In this document: piece after piece, positions 6,853 through 12,510 of the stretch
How the letters are laid out: each line of letters begins with the position of its first letter
Position numbering within the stretch: the stretch's first letter is position 1
Source of the DNA: Caldifarciminota bacterium
GTDB taxonomy: Bacteria; Hydrothermota; Tepidihabitantia; B3-TA06; JALVRC01
DNA length: 12,510 nt
Direction: 5' to 3'
NCBI GenBank assembly: GCA_027025255.1
Contig: JALVRC010000123.1
Span: 1-12,510, forward strand
Made by a program: the position numbers and the translations under genes
The notes under the pieces: generated by a model
The model's database searches: none
Told to the model about the DNA's origin: nothing
Seen by the model: the letters and a program-made list of their open reading frames with translations, nothing else

Positions 6853-7213
6853 CCAGTATACCTCTCTTGATATCCATACGGGAAACATAAGCTGGCTTTA
6901 GTTTCTCTTTAAGAAAGCTTATTGCCTTATTCAAATCCACATCCTCACTACAGGAAAAAAAATCAATTGCAGCATATCCATGTTCAGGCCAGGTATGCAC
7001 TGTAAAATGAGATTCTGCTATTACCACCACACCAGATACACCGTAAGGATTAAAATGGTGAAAAAGTGAATCAACAATATGTGCATTGGAAATTTCTGAG
7101 GCAGTTCTAAAAATCTTTTCCACTTCTTCGGATTTCTGAAGGTTTTCAGGAGGACATCCATAGAACTCCAGAATTGTATGAACCCCCAGTTCTTTTCCTT
7201 TTTCGATCACCAT
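6845..7213 (-). CDS. speD: S-adenosylmethionine decarboxylase proenzyme, class 1B
   Basis: A 122-residue pyruvoyl-dependent decarboxylase of the small SpeH type known from Bacillus and Thermotoga. It makes decarboxylated SAM, the aminopropyl donor for SpeE. The proenzyme self-cleaves between E67 and S68 in the ESH motif, turning the Ser into the pyruvoyl group. H73 (in HTWPE, 73-77) and C88 match the processing His and catalytic Cys of the T. maritima enzyme, and the preceding YGVSGVVVIAESH stretch is typical. The ATG at 7213 aligns with the family N-terminus and an in-frame TGA lies just upstream, but no well-placed Shine-Dalgarno is visible. It is the first gene of the long operon, behind a strong promoter and a leader of about 90 nt. 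Confidence 0.95.
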   Translation of the reverse strand: MVIEKGKELGVHTILEFYGCPPENLQKSEEVEKIFRTASEISNAHIVDSLFHHFNPYGVSGVVVIAESHFTVHTWPEHGYAAIDFFSCSEDVDLNKAISFLKEKLKPAYVSRMDIKRGILDE

Positions 7214-7232
7214 CTTCGCTATCCATTCTCAC

Positions 7233-7279
7233 CCCCATATACGGGGATTATGTTGTTTATAATATTATTCCCAATTGGG
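7233..7279 (-). promoter_or_regulatory. speD leader with two inverted repeats
   Basis: The speD leader holds a perfect 10-bp palindrome, CCCAATTGGG (7270-7279), and a near-palindrome, CCCCGTATATGGGG (7233-7246). The second could form a 4-5 bp hairpin about 20 nt before the start codon. They could be protein-binding sites or a small translational control element, but neither matches a riboswitch I know, and no function is shown. Confidence 0.3.
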
Positions 7280-7310
7280 CCAAATTTAACAATATATCTT
7301 CTCATGCAAT

Positions 7311-7338
7311 ATTATACACATTTTTAAGAGCTTGTCAA
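7311..7338 (-). promoter_or_regulatory. Consensus promoter of the speD operon
   Basis: A perfect -35 TTGACA (7333-7338), a 16-bp spacer and a perfect -10 TATAAT (7311-7316) on the minus strand. Transcription should begin near 7304, leaving a leader of about 90 nt before speD. This looks like the main promoter for the genes that run down to position 330. Confidence 0.8.
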
Positions 7339-7360
7339 TATTTAAAAGACAAAGAATTTT

Positions 7361-7367
7361 AAAAAAA
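7361..7367 (-). terminator. T-run directly after tRNA-Pro
   Basis: Seven T follow the tRNA discriminator base directly on the minus strand. There is no separate hairpin, but the G-C-rich acceptor and T stems lie just upstream, so this may act as a minimal terminator or 3' processing signal. The next promoter starts about 25 bp downstream. Confidence 0.35.
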
Positions 7368-7442
7368 TCGGGGCGAGTGGATTTGAACCACCGACCCCCA
7401 GCACCCCAAGCTGGTGCGCTACCCGGGCTGCGCTACGCCCCG
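7368..7442 (-). tRNA. tRNA-Pro(GGG)
   Basis: A 75-nt gene with a 7-bp acceptor stem made only of G-C pairs (CGGGGCG with CGCCCCG) and discriminator A. The D stem is GCGC, and the anticodon stem CCAGC/GCTGG encloses the loop TTGGGGT, giving anticodon GGG. The T stem is GGTGG with TTCAAAT and CCACT. C1-G72 is the usual bacterial tRNA-Pro start. CCA is not encoded. It reads the codons CCC and CCU. It has its own promoter and seems to be transcribed alone, with a leader of about 8 nt. Confidence 0.97.
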
Positions 7443-7456
7443 ACTACAACATAGTA

Positions 7457-7484
7457 ATTATATATAATCTTTGCCAAATGTCAA
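7457..7484 (-). promoter_or_regulatory. Consensus promoter of tRNA-Pro
   Basis: A perfect -35 TTGACA (7479-7484), a 16-bp spacer and a perfect -10 TATAAT (7457-7462) on the minus strand. The predicted start is near 7450, about 8 nt before the mature tRNA. The architecture is identical to the speD promoter. Confidence 0.85.
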
Positions 7485-7607
7485 GGAATGAAATTTACAT
7501 AAATCTATACAAATATAAATTAATTTGTTTCATTGTCTTACAAAATATAAATTTATACCCTTATAAAAAATATTTAACTGAAATACGCACAACAATCTTA
7601 TAAAAAA

Positions 7608-8618
7608 CTATCTATCCCTGTATCTTACCACATACAACAGACCCCATGCCCCTATCCTCGGTGTTCTTGGACAATCAAACAGGGTTTCTATTATCAAATC
7701 TTCACTGTCAAGAATACCATTATTATTGCTATCCTTAAAAAGCATTGTTGTATGTGCATAGGTTGTAAGAACATCTCCAATTTCCACATATTTACTGGAC
7801 AGCTTATATACAAACGGACCTATATTAAATACAGTATCCGTATAATTTCTAAATCTCATGATATTCCCCTTTGAATCATAATATAATGAACCCTCTATGT
7901 GTATTGAATCAACAATATAAAAGCCTCTTGTTAAATACAATCCACCTGGGCAGAATTGTCGCGATGATGTCCAGGGATAAAGTATCTTTTTTCTGTATGC
8001 TCTTTCATACGCTATTGCAACATAATCAGCGCAATCTGTCCCTATATCAAGTCGTGCCTGGGATTGCGTATTACCCCATATATAAGGTAGTCTTTTACGT
8101 GACTCTGCCCAACCTACAGGACTATTATTTCTTCTTACACTTACTCTGTGAACAACAGGTTTTATTCCCCAAAACCTTTTCGCCTCTTTGCCTGGTGTTT
8201 TAACAGTATCACCTCTGTAAATAGCCTCAGCCTTAAATCTCCATGTCCCAACGTCATCTATACTATAAGACCAGCTATCTGTAAGAAGTTGCTCAACATA
8301 CTCAATTGTATCCATTCCCCTGCCACCAGATTGAAAATCATTATAATAATTACACAATTCGGCTTTCACCTCATATATATTTACAATAAAAGTATCTAAA
8401 TCAAATTTCTCTGTCTTTATACGCCTTCCTCTTACAATAATGGTTTCTGGTTCTGCTATATACACTATTCTTCCATTGTAATTTGCCTTTACAACAGTAT
8501 AAACAGAAGGATGAGCTTCAAGCAACAATTCTTTACTCCTATCATCAGGGATTTGCCCTGTGCCACCTGAAACAATAAAAACTCCCATAAGCTTTATTTG
8601 CATAGTGATTAAAAGCAT
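7608..8618 (-). CDS. Probable NlpC/P60-like cysteine hydrolase with EF-hand-type loop
   Basis: A 336-residue protein I cannot assign to a named family with certainty. The C-terminal half looks like a papain-fold amidase of the NlpC/P60 type: GTDCADYVAIA at 193-203 fits the catalytic Cys motif (C196), and GDVLTTYAHTTMLF at 281-294 fits the catalytic His region (H289). Seven residues after the His comes DSNNNGILDSED (296-307), with D1, N3, N5, G6, D9 and D12 of a calcium-binding EF-hand/dockerin loop. The N-terminal half (about 40-185) is beta-rich and ends in a W-A-x-S-x-x-x-L-P-Y-I-W-G-N region. The N-terminus is hydrophobic (1-19) but a poor signal peptide, so export is likely but unproven. 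The start is supported by AAAGGAG 7 nt upstream. It stands alone between the CPBP operon and tRNA-Pro. Likely substrates would be cell-wall peptides or an amide bond; this is inference. Confidence 0.6.
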   Translation of the reverse strand: MLLITMQIKLMGVFIVSGGTGQIPDDRSKELLLEAHPSVYTVVKANYNGRIVYIAEPETIIVRGRRIKTEKFDLDTFIVNIYEVKAELCNYYNDFQSGGRGMDTIEYVEQLLTDSWSYSIDDVGTWRFKAEAIYRGDTVKTPGKEAKRFWGIKPVVHRVSVRRNNSPVGWAESRKRLPYIWGNTQSQARLDIGTDCADYVAIAYERAYRKKILYPWTSSRQFCPGGLYLTRGFYIVDSIHIEGSLYYDSKGNIMRFRNYTDTVFNIGPFVYKLSSKYVEIGDVLTTYAHTTMLFKDSNNNGILDSEDLIIETLFDCPRTPRIGAWGLLYVVRYRDR

Positions 8619-8643
8619 TATAACACTCCTTTAATATCTGCTA

Positions 8644-8673
8644 TGTATAGTCTACAAAGACTTCAGAATTCAA
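8644..8673 (-). promoter_or_regulatory. Weak candidate promoter with inverted repeat
   Basis: In the 86-bp gap upstream of the hydrolase gene, TTGAAT (8668-8673) and TATACA (8644-8649) are 18 bp apart on the minus strand. An inverted repeat, AGTCT-TTGT-AGACT (8649-8662), lies in the spacer and could be an operator. Matches are only partial, and read-through from the CPBP gene is the alternative. Confidence 0.25.
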
Positions 8674-8704
8674 AAATATTCTATACAAATAACACAAAGT
8701 TTAA

Positions 8705-9604
8705 TTAATCTGTATTCTTCTTAAACCCTTTTGTTATACTCTCCTTTGAAATATACCTGTCATACACCAAAAGCAGCATATTAAAAAACAATAGAGCAAT
8801 AAATCCGCTTAAGCCAGTAAGACCAACAATAAGGTCTGAACCACCCTTTATATACACAAGGGCTAATCCCGCCAATCCATTAAGTGAACCGTGCATTATA
8901 GCAGCGCCAATCACAGAGCCTGTTTTCTCTACAATATAAATAAAAAACGGTGTTAGCAAAATGCAAAAGAGAATCATCATAAAAATACCAGCATACGGAT
9001 GAGAAGGATAATTATATCCTTGAATAATAATTGGAAGATGCCAGAGCCCCCAGATAAAACCGATAACAAGGGATAAAGGATAAAAGCCCAGTATATCCCT
9101 AAGATTTTTATTAAGAAAACCACGCCACCCAGCCTCTTCGCCAAAAGCAAATACAGCATTTATGCTTACTCCAGCCAGAAGCCCCTGGCCTATCATACCC
9201 AAAAGCATTAATATGGGAGAGATGCTTTTTATCTGTTTTTTCATAAGCTCAAGCTTCTCAGAAGAAAGTGTATTTCTAAATCTTTCTATCATCCCTGACA
9301 TATCTGATGAAAAACTTACATCCTTAAATAATAAAGAGACTAAAAAAGCTCCTCCAACCCATAAAACAGGAAGAAACAGGGCAAAAATATACCAATAGGA
9401 AAGTTTAAATGTAACAAATATGTTCTTTAATGGCTCATGGTAAAGAAATTTCTGAAGTATAAATGCACTCAAAAAGGGAATAAACATATATAATGCTGTA
9501 AGTAAGCTCCCTACAGTAGTCTTTAACGGGAAAAACAAATATAACAAAGAATAAACACCTGAAATGAGGTATGTCAAAGCTACAAATTTTACTGCTCTTT
9601 TCAC
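8705..9604 (-). CDS. CPBP-family intramembrane metalloprotease
   Basis: A 299-residue membrane protein with about eight hydrophobic segments and the three CPBP (CAAX protease/bacteriocin-processing, ABI) motifs. Motif 1 is EEAGWR at 156-161, motif 2 is FIWGLWHLP at 183-191 with H189, and motif 3 is H238-x3-N242. In Rce1-type enzymes these residues form a glutamate-dependent active site inside the membrane. The bacterial members have varied or unknown substrates; no bacteriocin-like peptide gene is seen nearby, so an immunity role is not supported. The start is GTG at 9604, overlapping the stop of the YfhO-like gene as GTGA, with AAGGGA a few bases upstream. The two proteins are therefore translationally coupled. 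Confidence 0.9.
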   Translation of the reverse strand: MKRAVKFVALTYLISGVYSLLYLFFPLKTTVGSLLTALYMFIPFLSAFILQKFLYHEPLKNIFVTFKLSYWYIFALFLPVLWVGGAFLVSLLFKDVSFSSDMSGMIERFRNTLSSEKLELMKKQIKSISPILMLLGMIGQGLLAGVSINAVFAFGEEAGWRGFLNKNLRDILGFYPLSLVIGFIWGLWHLPIIIQGYNYPSHPYAGIFMMILFCILLTPFFIYIVEKTGSVIGAAIMHGSLNGLAGLALVYIKGGSDLIVGLTGLSGFIALLFFNMLLLVYDRYISKESITKGFKKNTD

Positions 9605-12072
9605 TGTTCCCTTTTAAGCTTTAAATAATCCATTGTAATTATTAAAATTATTGCAAGAAGGGCAATAATGGTTAGCCATAAGCCGAGCCTCTGCCATACA
9701 GAATCATAGTAAAATTTAACCGTATGTTCCCCCTCTGGTACCACCACACCTCTTAATGTATGAAAAAGATTTAACAGCCTGTGCTTTTTACCGTCAATAG
9801 AAACAGATATATATTTATAGTAGTTTTCACTTAGAAAAAGTATTTGTTTTGTTTTACTACTTACCTTCAAAAGTATTCTATTGGGCATGTAGGAGAGCAC
9901 TTTCACACTTCCTTTTGAAGGAGCTATATGTTCATGTAACGAAACATATCCTAATGCAGTGTCAATTGGAGAAAAAGCATCATTCTTCAAAGTATTAAAA
10001 AGCTCATCTTTATTCTTTACTCTTTTATAATTCCCAATAAGAAAGGCTATTGGCAAATAGTTATTAAACCTGTAAATCGCATATCTCTGTCCTGTAATCT
10101 CTGGCCTTGCATTATTCTTAAGAAAGTTAGAAAGCATAACCACTATCTGCTTTGTTCGCTCGTCTCTTATTACAGAAGTGTCCGGTAGTATCGGAGCAAC
10201 TATGTATTTTGTGTTCATTAGGCTTAAAAAGTTTTTGTAAAATAGGTTCTCATAACCCTGAAACATTATCGTGCCTTTTGCTCCAATAAACTCCTGATAT
10301 GCCCCAAGCTGGTTACCATGATAACCACCAAGATTTCTTATATCAAAAAGCATAAGATAATCATCATTTCTGTAGTACATAGGGAAAACCCTGTACAAAC
10401 CCTTATCACTGCTTAGATACTGGGCTACAATATCTTTACTGTAAGTTATTTTCGGTCCATCCTGCATTTTCACGTAGTATTTACCCACTCCCCATAAATC
10501 AGCAAGAACAATTACCATCAAGACTGGATAAAGATAATGTTTTCTATCAGTCTTATAGAGAAAATAAACAATAACAGCAGTAGCTAACACAAATACTATG
10601 GCTATAAAAAGTCCATGAGCCAACGTAGGTAAGTTCTCCGTGAATGCCTGCATCCTGCCGAGAGCTGCCTGCGCTCCGTAATGTGCTGTTATATATCCAT
10701 TGGTAAAAGATTTAATCATAGAAACAAAAGCTTCCCTGAAAACCGTTGTCATAAGGATAAAAAGAGCTATAACGGATGTGAAGACTATTGATGTATTGTA
10801 GAATAGCTTAAGGGCTTTAGCCCTTTCCTTACCAGGTTGTTCAGAAAGTTTAATAAAGTATTCAAGTCCGAGCATAGCAAGTATTACAAAACTGAAAGAG
10901 GTTATAAAGAATATCATGCCAGGAGCCCTGAATTTAGCTATCATCGGGAAAATATGGTAAGGAATATAGTAAAACGGGCTGAACCCACCCCAGGCCATTA
11001 AAATCCCGAAGAGTCCAAGAGAAAGGAAGAAGATAATCCTTCTCTTTTTAATAAAAGCAGCTACAGTAAAGATTGCTAAAAACAGTATGATTATACCAAA
11101 ATACTCTGTATGCTGTTTAAAATAATTAAAACTCCAGTAAAGCTCCCCTCTCCCGGAAAAATCAGGTGTTAAAAGATCAAATGTCTCCAGAGGAGGCATA
11201 GACCAGGACGTTGCCCATTCCCAGCCTCTTTTAAGCGCTTCTCTTGGGGAAAAACGCAGGTAGAAAAATGAGGGAAGAAACTGTACAGCAGACAGAAGGA
11301 AGCCTGTAATTACACTAACCACATATCCAATTGCCTTTTTTAATCCCAGAGTGAATTTTTGTTTTTCGTCCAAAAATGCCTTATAAATAAAATAGAAAAA
11401 ACCTGCCATCAATAAATAGTATGTCATCTGTACATGAGGGGAGAGAAGAGCAAGCCCGATTACCAATCCGTTCAATGCCCAAAAGCTCCATGTAAACCGC
11501 TTATTCTCAATTGCTGAATGAATAAAAAGAAAACTCCAGGGCAAAAGGCTCGCCACAATTACCTTTCCGTCATGTCCAGCACTTACCATAGATATAATGT
11601 AACCTGTAAACATATAGGAAACCCCGCCTATTATAGAGATAAAATTCCTTACCTTTAGCTTTTTTAAAAATAAAAACATCCCTATACCTGCCACAATAAT
11701 CTGTATGATAAATGTAAGTGACAGTGCGAAATGTACAGAGAATATAAGTCTTAAAAATGCAGTCGGATAAAAAAGATTCCCATGAAAAGCATCAATATAT
11801 GGAAGCCCACCGAAAATATACGGATTCCACAAAGGGAAACCATGTCCGGAAAGTATCTCTTCCCTCATAAAGTTTTGAAACATATATCCGGCTATAGTCT
11901 GATCAGAAGCCTTAAGCATTTTTGATGGATCTAATAATTGATATAAAAAAATAATGCCCAAGAAAGCAATAATCAACAGATAAAAAACCGTTGGCAGTTT
12001 GCCAAGCCTTTTAAAAAAATTCATTGGGCTCTTACTTATTTTTGTTCTTTTTTTAATGCCTTTTTTCGCCAT
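9601..12072 (-). CDS. YfhO-like multispanning membrane protein
   Basis: An 823-residue protein with roughly a dozen membrane segments over residues 25-540, a soluble C-terminal region (about 545-790) and a last anchor helix (about 795-815). The N-terminal part has the GT-C-like features of the YfhO family: SDQ with D57 in the first outside loop, FPLWNPYIFGG at 79-89 and GHDGK at 166-170. The C-terminal 751-790 stretch (Y-x-x-x-x-x-x-x-DG ... RGVVVPEGEHTVKFYY) is the typical beta-sandwich end. In Bacillus and Listeria, YfhO works with a GtrA-like flippase and a polyprenyl-sugar synthase to add sugars to teichoic acids; here the acceptor is unknown. The start is ATG at 12072, with AAGGAGG 6 nt upstream. 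The frame stays open to 12300, but that part is out-of-frame sequence of the upstream gene, which it overlaps by 37 nt. Confidence 0.88.
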   Translation of the reverse strand: MAKKGIKKRTKISKSPMNFFKRLGKLPTVFYLLIIAFLGIIFLYQLLDPSKMLKASDQTIAGYMFQNFMREEILSGHGFPLWNPYIFGGLPYIDAFHGNLFYPTAFLRLIFSVHFALSLTFIIQIIVAGIGMFLFLKKLKVRNFISIIGGVSYMFTGYIISMVSAGHDGKVIVASLLPWSFLFIHSAIENKRFTWSFWALNGLVIGLALLSPHVQMTYYLLMAGFFYFIYKAFLDEKQKFTLGLKKAIGYVVSVITGFLLSAVQFLPSFFYLRFSPREALKRGWEWATSWSMPPLETFDLLTPDFSGRGELYWSFNYFKQHTEYFGIIILFLAIFTVAAFIKKRRIIFFLSLGLFGILMAWGGFSPFYYIPYHIFPMIAKFRAPGMIFFITSFSFVILAMLGLEYFIKLSEQPGKERAKALKLFYNTSIVFTSVIALFILMTTVFREAFVSMIKSFTNGYITAHYGAQAALGRMQAFTENLPTLAHGLFIAIVFVLATAVIVYFLYKTDRKHYLYPVLMVIVLADLWGVGKYYVKMQDGPKITYSKDIVAQYLSSDKGLYRVFPMYYRNDDYLMLFDIRNLGGYHGNQLGAYQEFIGAKGTIMFQGYENLFYKNFLSLMNTKYIVAPILPDTSVIRDERTKQIVVMLSNFLKNNARPEITGQRYAIYRFNNYLPIAFLIGNYKRVKNKDELFNTLKNDAFSPIDTALGYVSLHEHIAPSKGSVKVLSYMPNRILLKVSSKTKQILFLSENYYKYISVSIDGKKHRLLNLFHTLRGVVVPEGEHTVKFYYDSVWQRLGLWLTIIALLAIILIITMDYLKLKREQ

Positions 12073-12510
12073 TTTCTTCCTCCTTGAATTATTACTGTTA
12101 ATATAAGCCCTACAATCTCTGCTAATGTAAAAATAAGTCTTTGAACAATTGCAACAAAAGATGAAATATATACGGGAACAATCCCTTTTAAAAGAAGCGT
12201 AAGCAATCCTTCTCTCACACCAATGCCTCCTGGTATTAATATCATCAAAAGACCTCCAATGTATGAGGTTGCATAGGAAGATATAACAAATACTACACAC
12301 ATAAAAGAGATATTAATATTTAAACCCAAAATAATAAAGAATACTGCAAACCCATAAATAAACCATATAAACATATACCCAGAAAGAAGAAAAAGGATAT
12401 GTTTAATGCTTAAAGAAAGCTTTACCTGAGATTTCTTAAATATTTTCAATGCAAGATTTATACCTTTTTCAAGTATGGGAGGATACAGAGGTATAAGTAA
12501 AAATAAAAAG
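12036..12510 (-). CDS. LPG synthase TM/flippase-like membrane protein, partial
   Basis: The C-terminal 157 residues of a hydrophobic protein whose 5' end lies beyond the right edge; the frame is open through 12510. The signature IPGGIGVREG, followed by LL and a further helix ending VQRLIFTLAEIVGLI, is that of the lysylphosphatidylglycerol synthase transmembrane family (PF03706, also called UPF0104/AglD-like). Such proteins act as lipid flippases (the MprF N-terminal domain) or as stand-alone envelope proteins of unknown substrate. About four membrane segments are visible. No aminoacyl-transferase domain follows, so this is the stand-alone type. It overlaps the YfhO-like gene by 37 nt. The pair resembles flippase plus GT-C transferase arrangements in envelope glycosylation, which is an inference from context. 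Confidence 0.85.
   Translation of the reverse strand, partial: FLFLLIPLYPPILEKGINLALKIFKKSQVKLSLSIKHILFLLSGYMFIWFIYGFAVFFIILGLNINISFMCVVFVISSYATSYIGGLLMILIPGGIGVREGLLTLLLKGIVPVYISSFVAIVQRLIFTLAEIVGLILTVIIQGGRKWRKKALKKEQK
12077..12085 (-). promoter_or_regulatory. Strong ribosome binding site of the YfhO-like gene
   Basis: The minus strand reads CAAGGAGGAAGAAAATG. The near-perfect Shine-Dalgarno decides for the ATG at 12072 and against the 76-codon longer open frame. Confidence 0.75.

Noticed and set aside
6853..6888. 12-residue longer start of spermidine synthase
   Set aside because: It lies deep in speD; the ATG at 6852 has GAGAGG 8 nt upstream and fits the family length.
7490..7607. AT-rich stretch with two copies of an ACAAA(A)TATAAATT-like sequence
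   Set aside because: Only two imperfect copies in very AT-rich DNA; most likely chance, with no array, origin or attachment-site features.
7871..8399. Two plus-strand open frames opposite the cysteine hydrolase gene
   Set aside because: They overlap each other and the minus-strand gene, which has a good ribosome binding site and recognisable motifs.
12073..12300. 76-codon N-terminal extension of the YfhO-like protein
   Set aside because: It is rich in Cys, Arg, Ser and Asn with no family likeness, lies out of frame over the flippase-like gene, and a strong Shine-Dalgarno precedes the ATG at 12072.

Overview
This window is compact, AT-rich bacterial DNA. The bacterial features are an FtsK/SpoIIIE translocase, a bacterial-type RNase III with one dsRNA-binding domain, Shine-Dalgarno sites, sigma70-type promoters and a tRNA-Leu with a long variable arm. 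The tRNA stems are almost pure G-C in an AT-rich genome and a small class 1B SAM decarboxylase (SpeH type) is present, which fits a thermophile. The mix of DUF3467, YfhO-like, CPBP and M50 proteins would suit an uncultured candidate phylum such as WOR-3/Stahlbacteria or a relative. That placement is an impression, not something the sequence proves. No transposon, prophage, CRISPR array or integrase was seen.

Layout. One gene lies on the plus strand, a half-size TSUP permease at the left edge, converging with the rest. Everything else is on the minus strand and is best read from right to left. (1) From the right edge comes an envelope operon: a partial flippase-like LPG-synthase-type membrane protein, a large YfhO-like membrane protein and a CPBP intramembrane protease, with overlapping ends. 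(2) A separate gene follows, encoding a probable NlpC/P60-like cysteine hydrolase with an EF-hand-type loop. (3) tRNA-Pro(GGG) has its own perfect-consensus promoter. (4) A long, gap-free series then runs to the left end: speD, speE, tRNA-Leu(UAA), rnc, DUF3467, CCA/poly(A) polymerase family enzyme, M50 protease, ftsK and a GT4 glycosyltransferase. It starts at a second perfect-consensus promoter in front of speD. Junctions are 0-12 nt gaps or overlaps (ATGA, GTGA, or longer), so the series looks like one transcription unit.

How the genes fit together. speD and speE make spermidine-type polyamines. The tRNA, RNase III and nucleotidyltransferase form an RNA-maturation block. Neither tRNA gene encodes its 3' CCA, so the CCA-family enzyme in the same operon is needed. 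The M50 protease, FtsK and glycosyltransferase act at the membrane or envelope.

The most unusual point is the tRNA-Leu/rnc junction. The RNase III reading frame runs straight out of the tRNA with no ATG, GTG or TTG between them, so the apparent N-terminus of the longest ORF is translated tRNA. In the same protein a conserved metal-site Asp (E. coli D114) is Ser. FtsK lacks the DNA-reading gamma domain.
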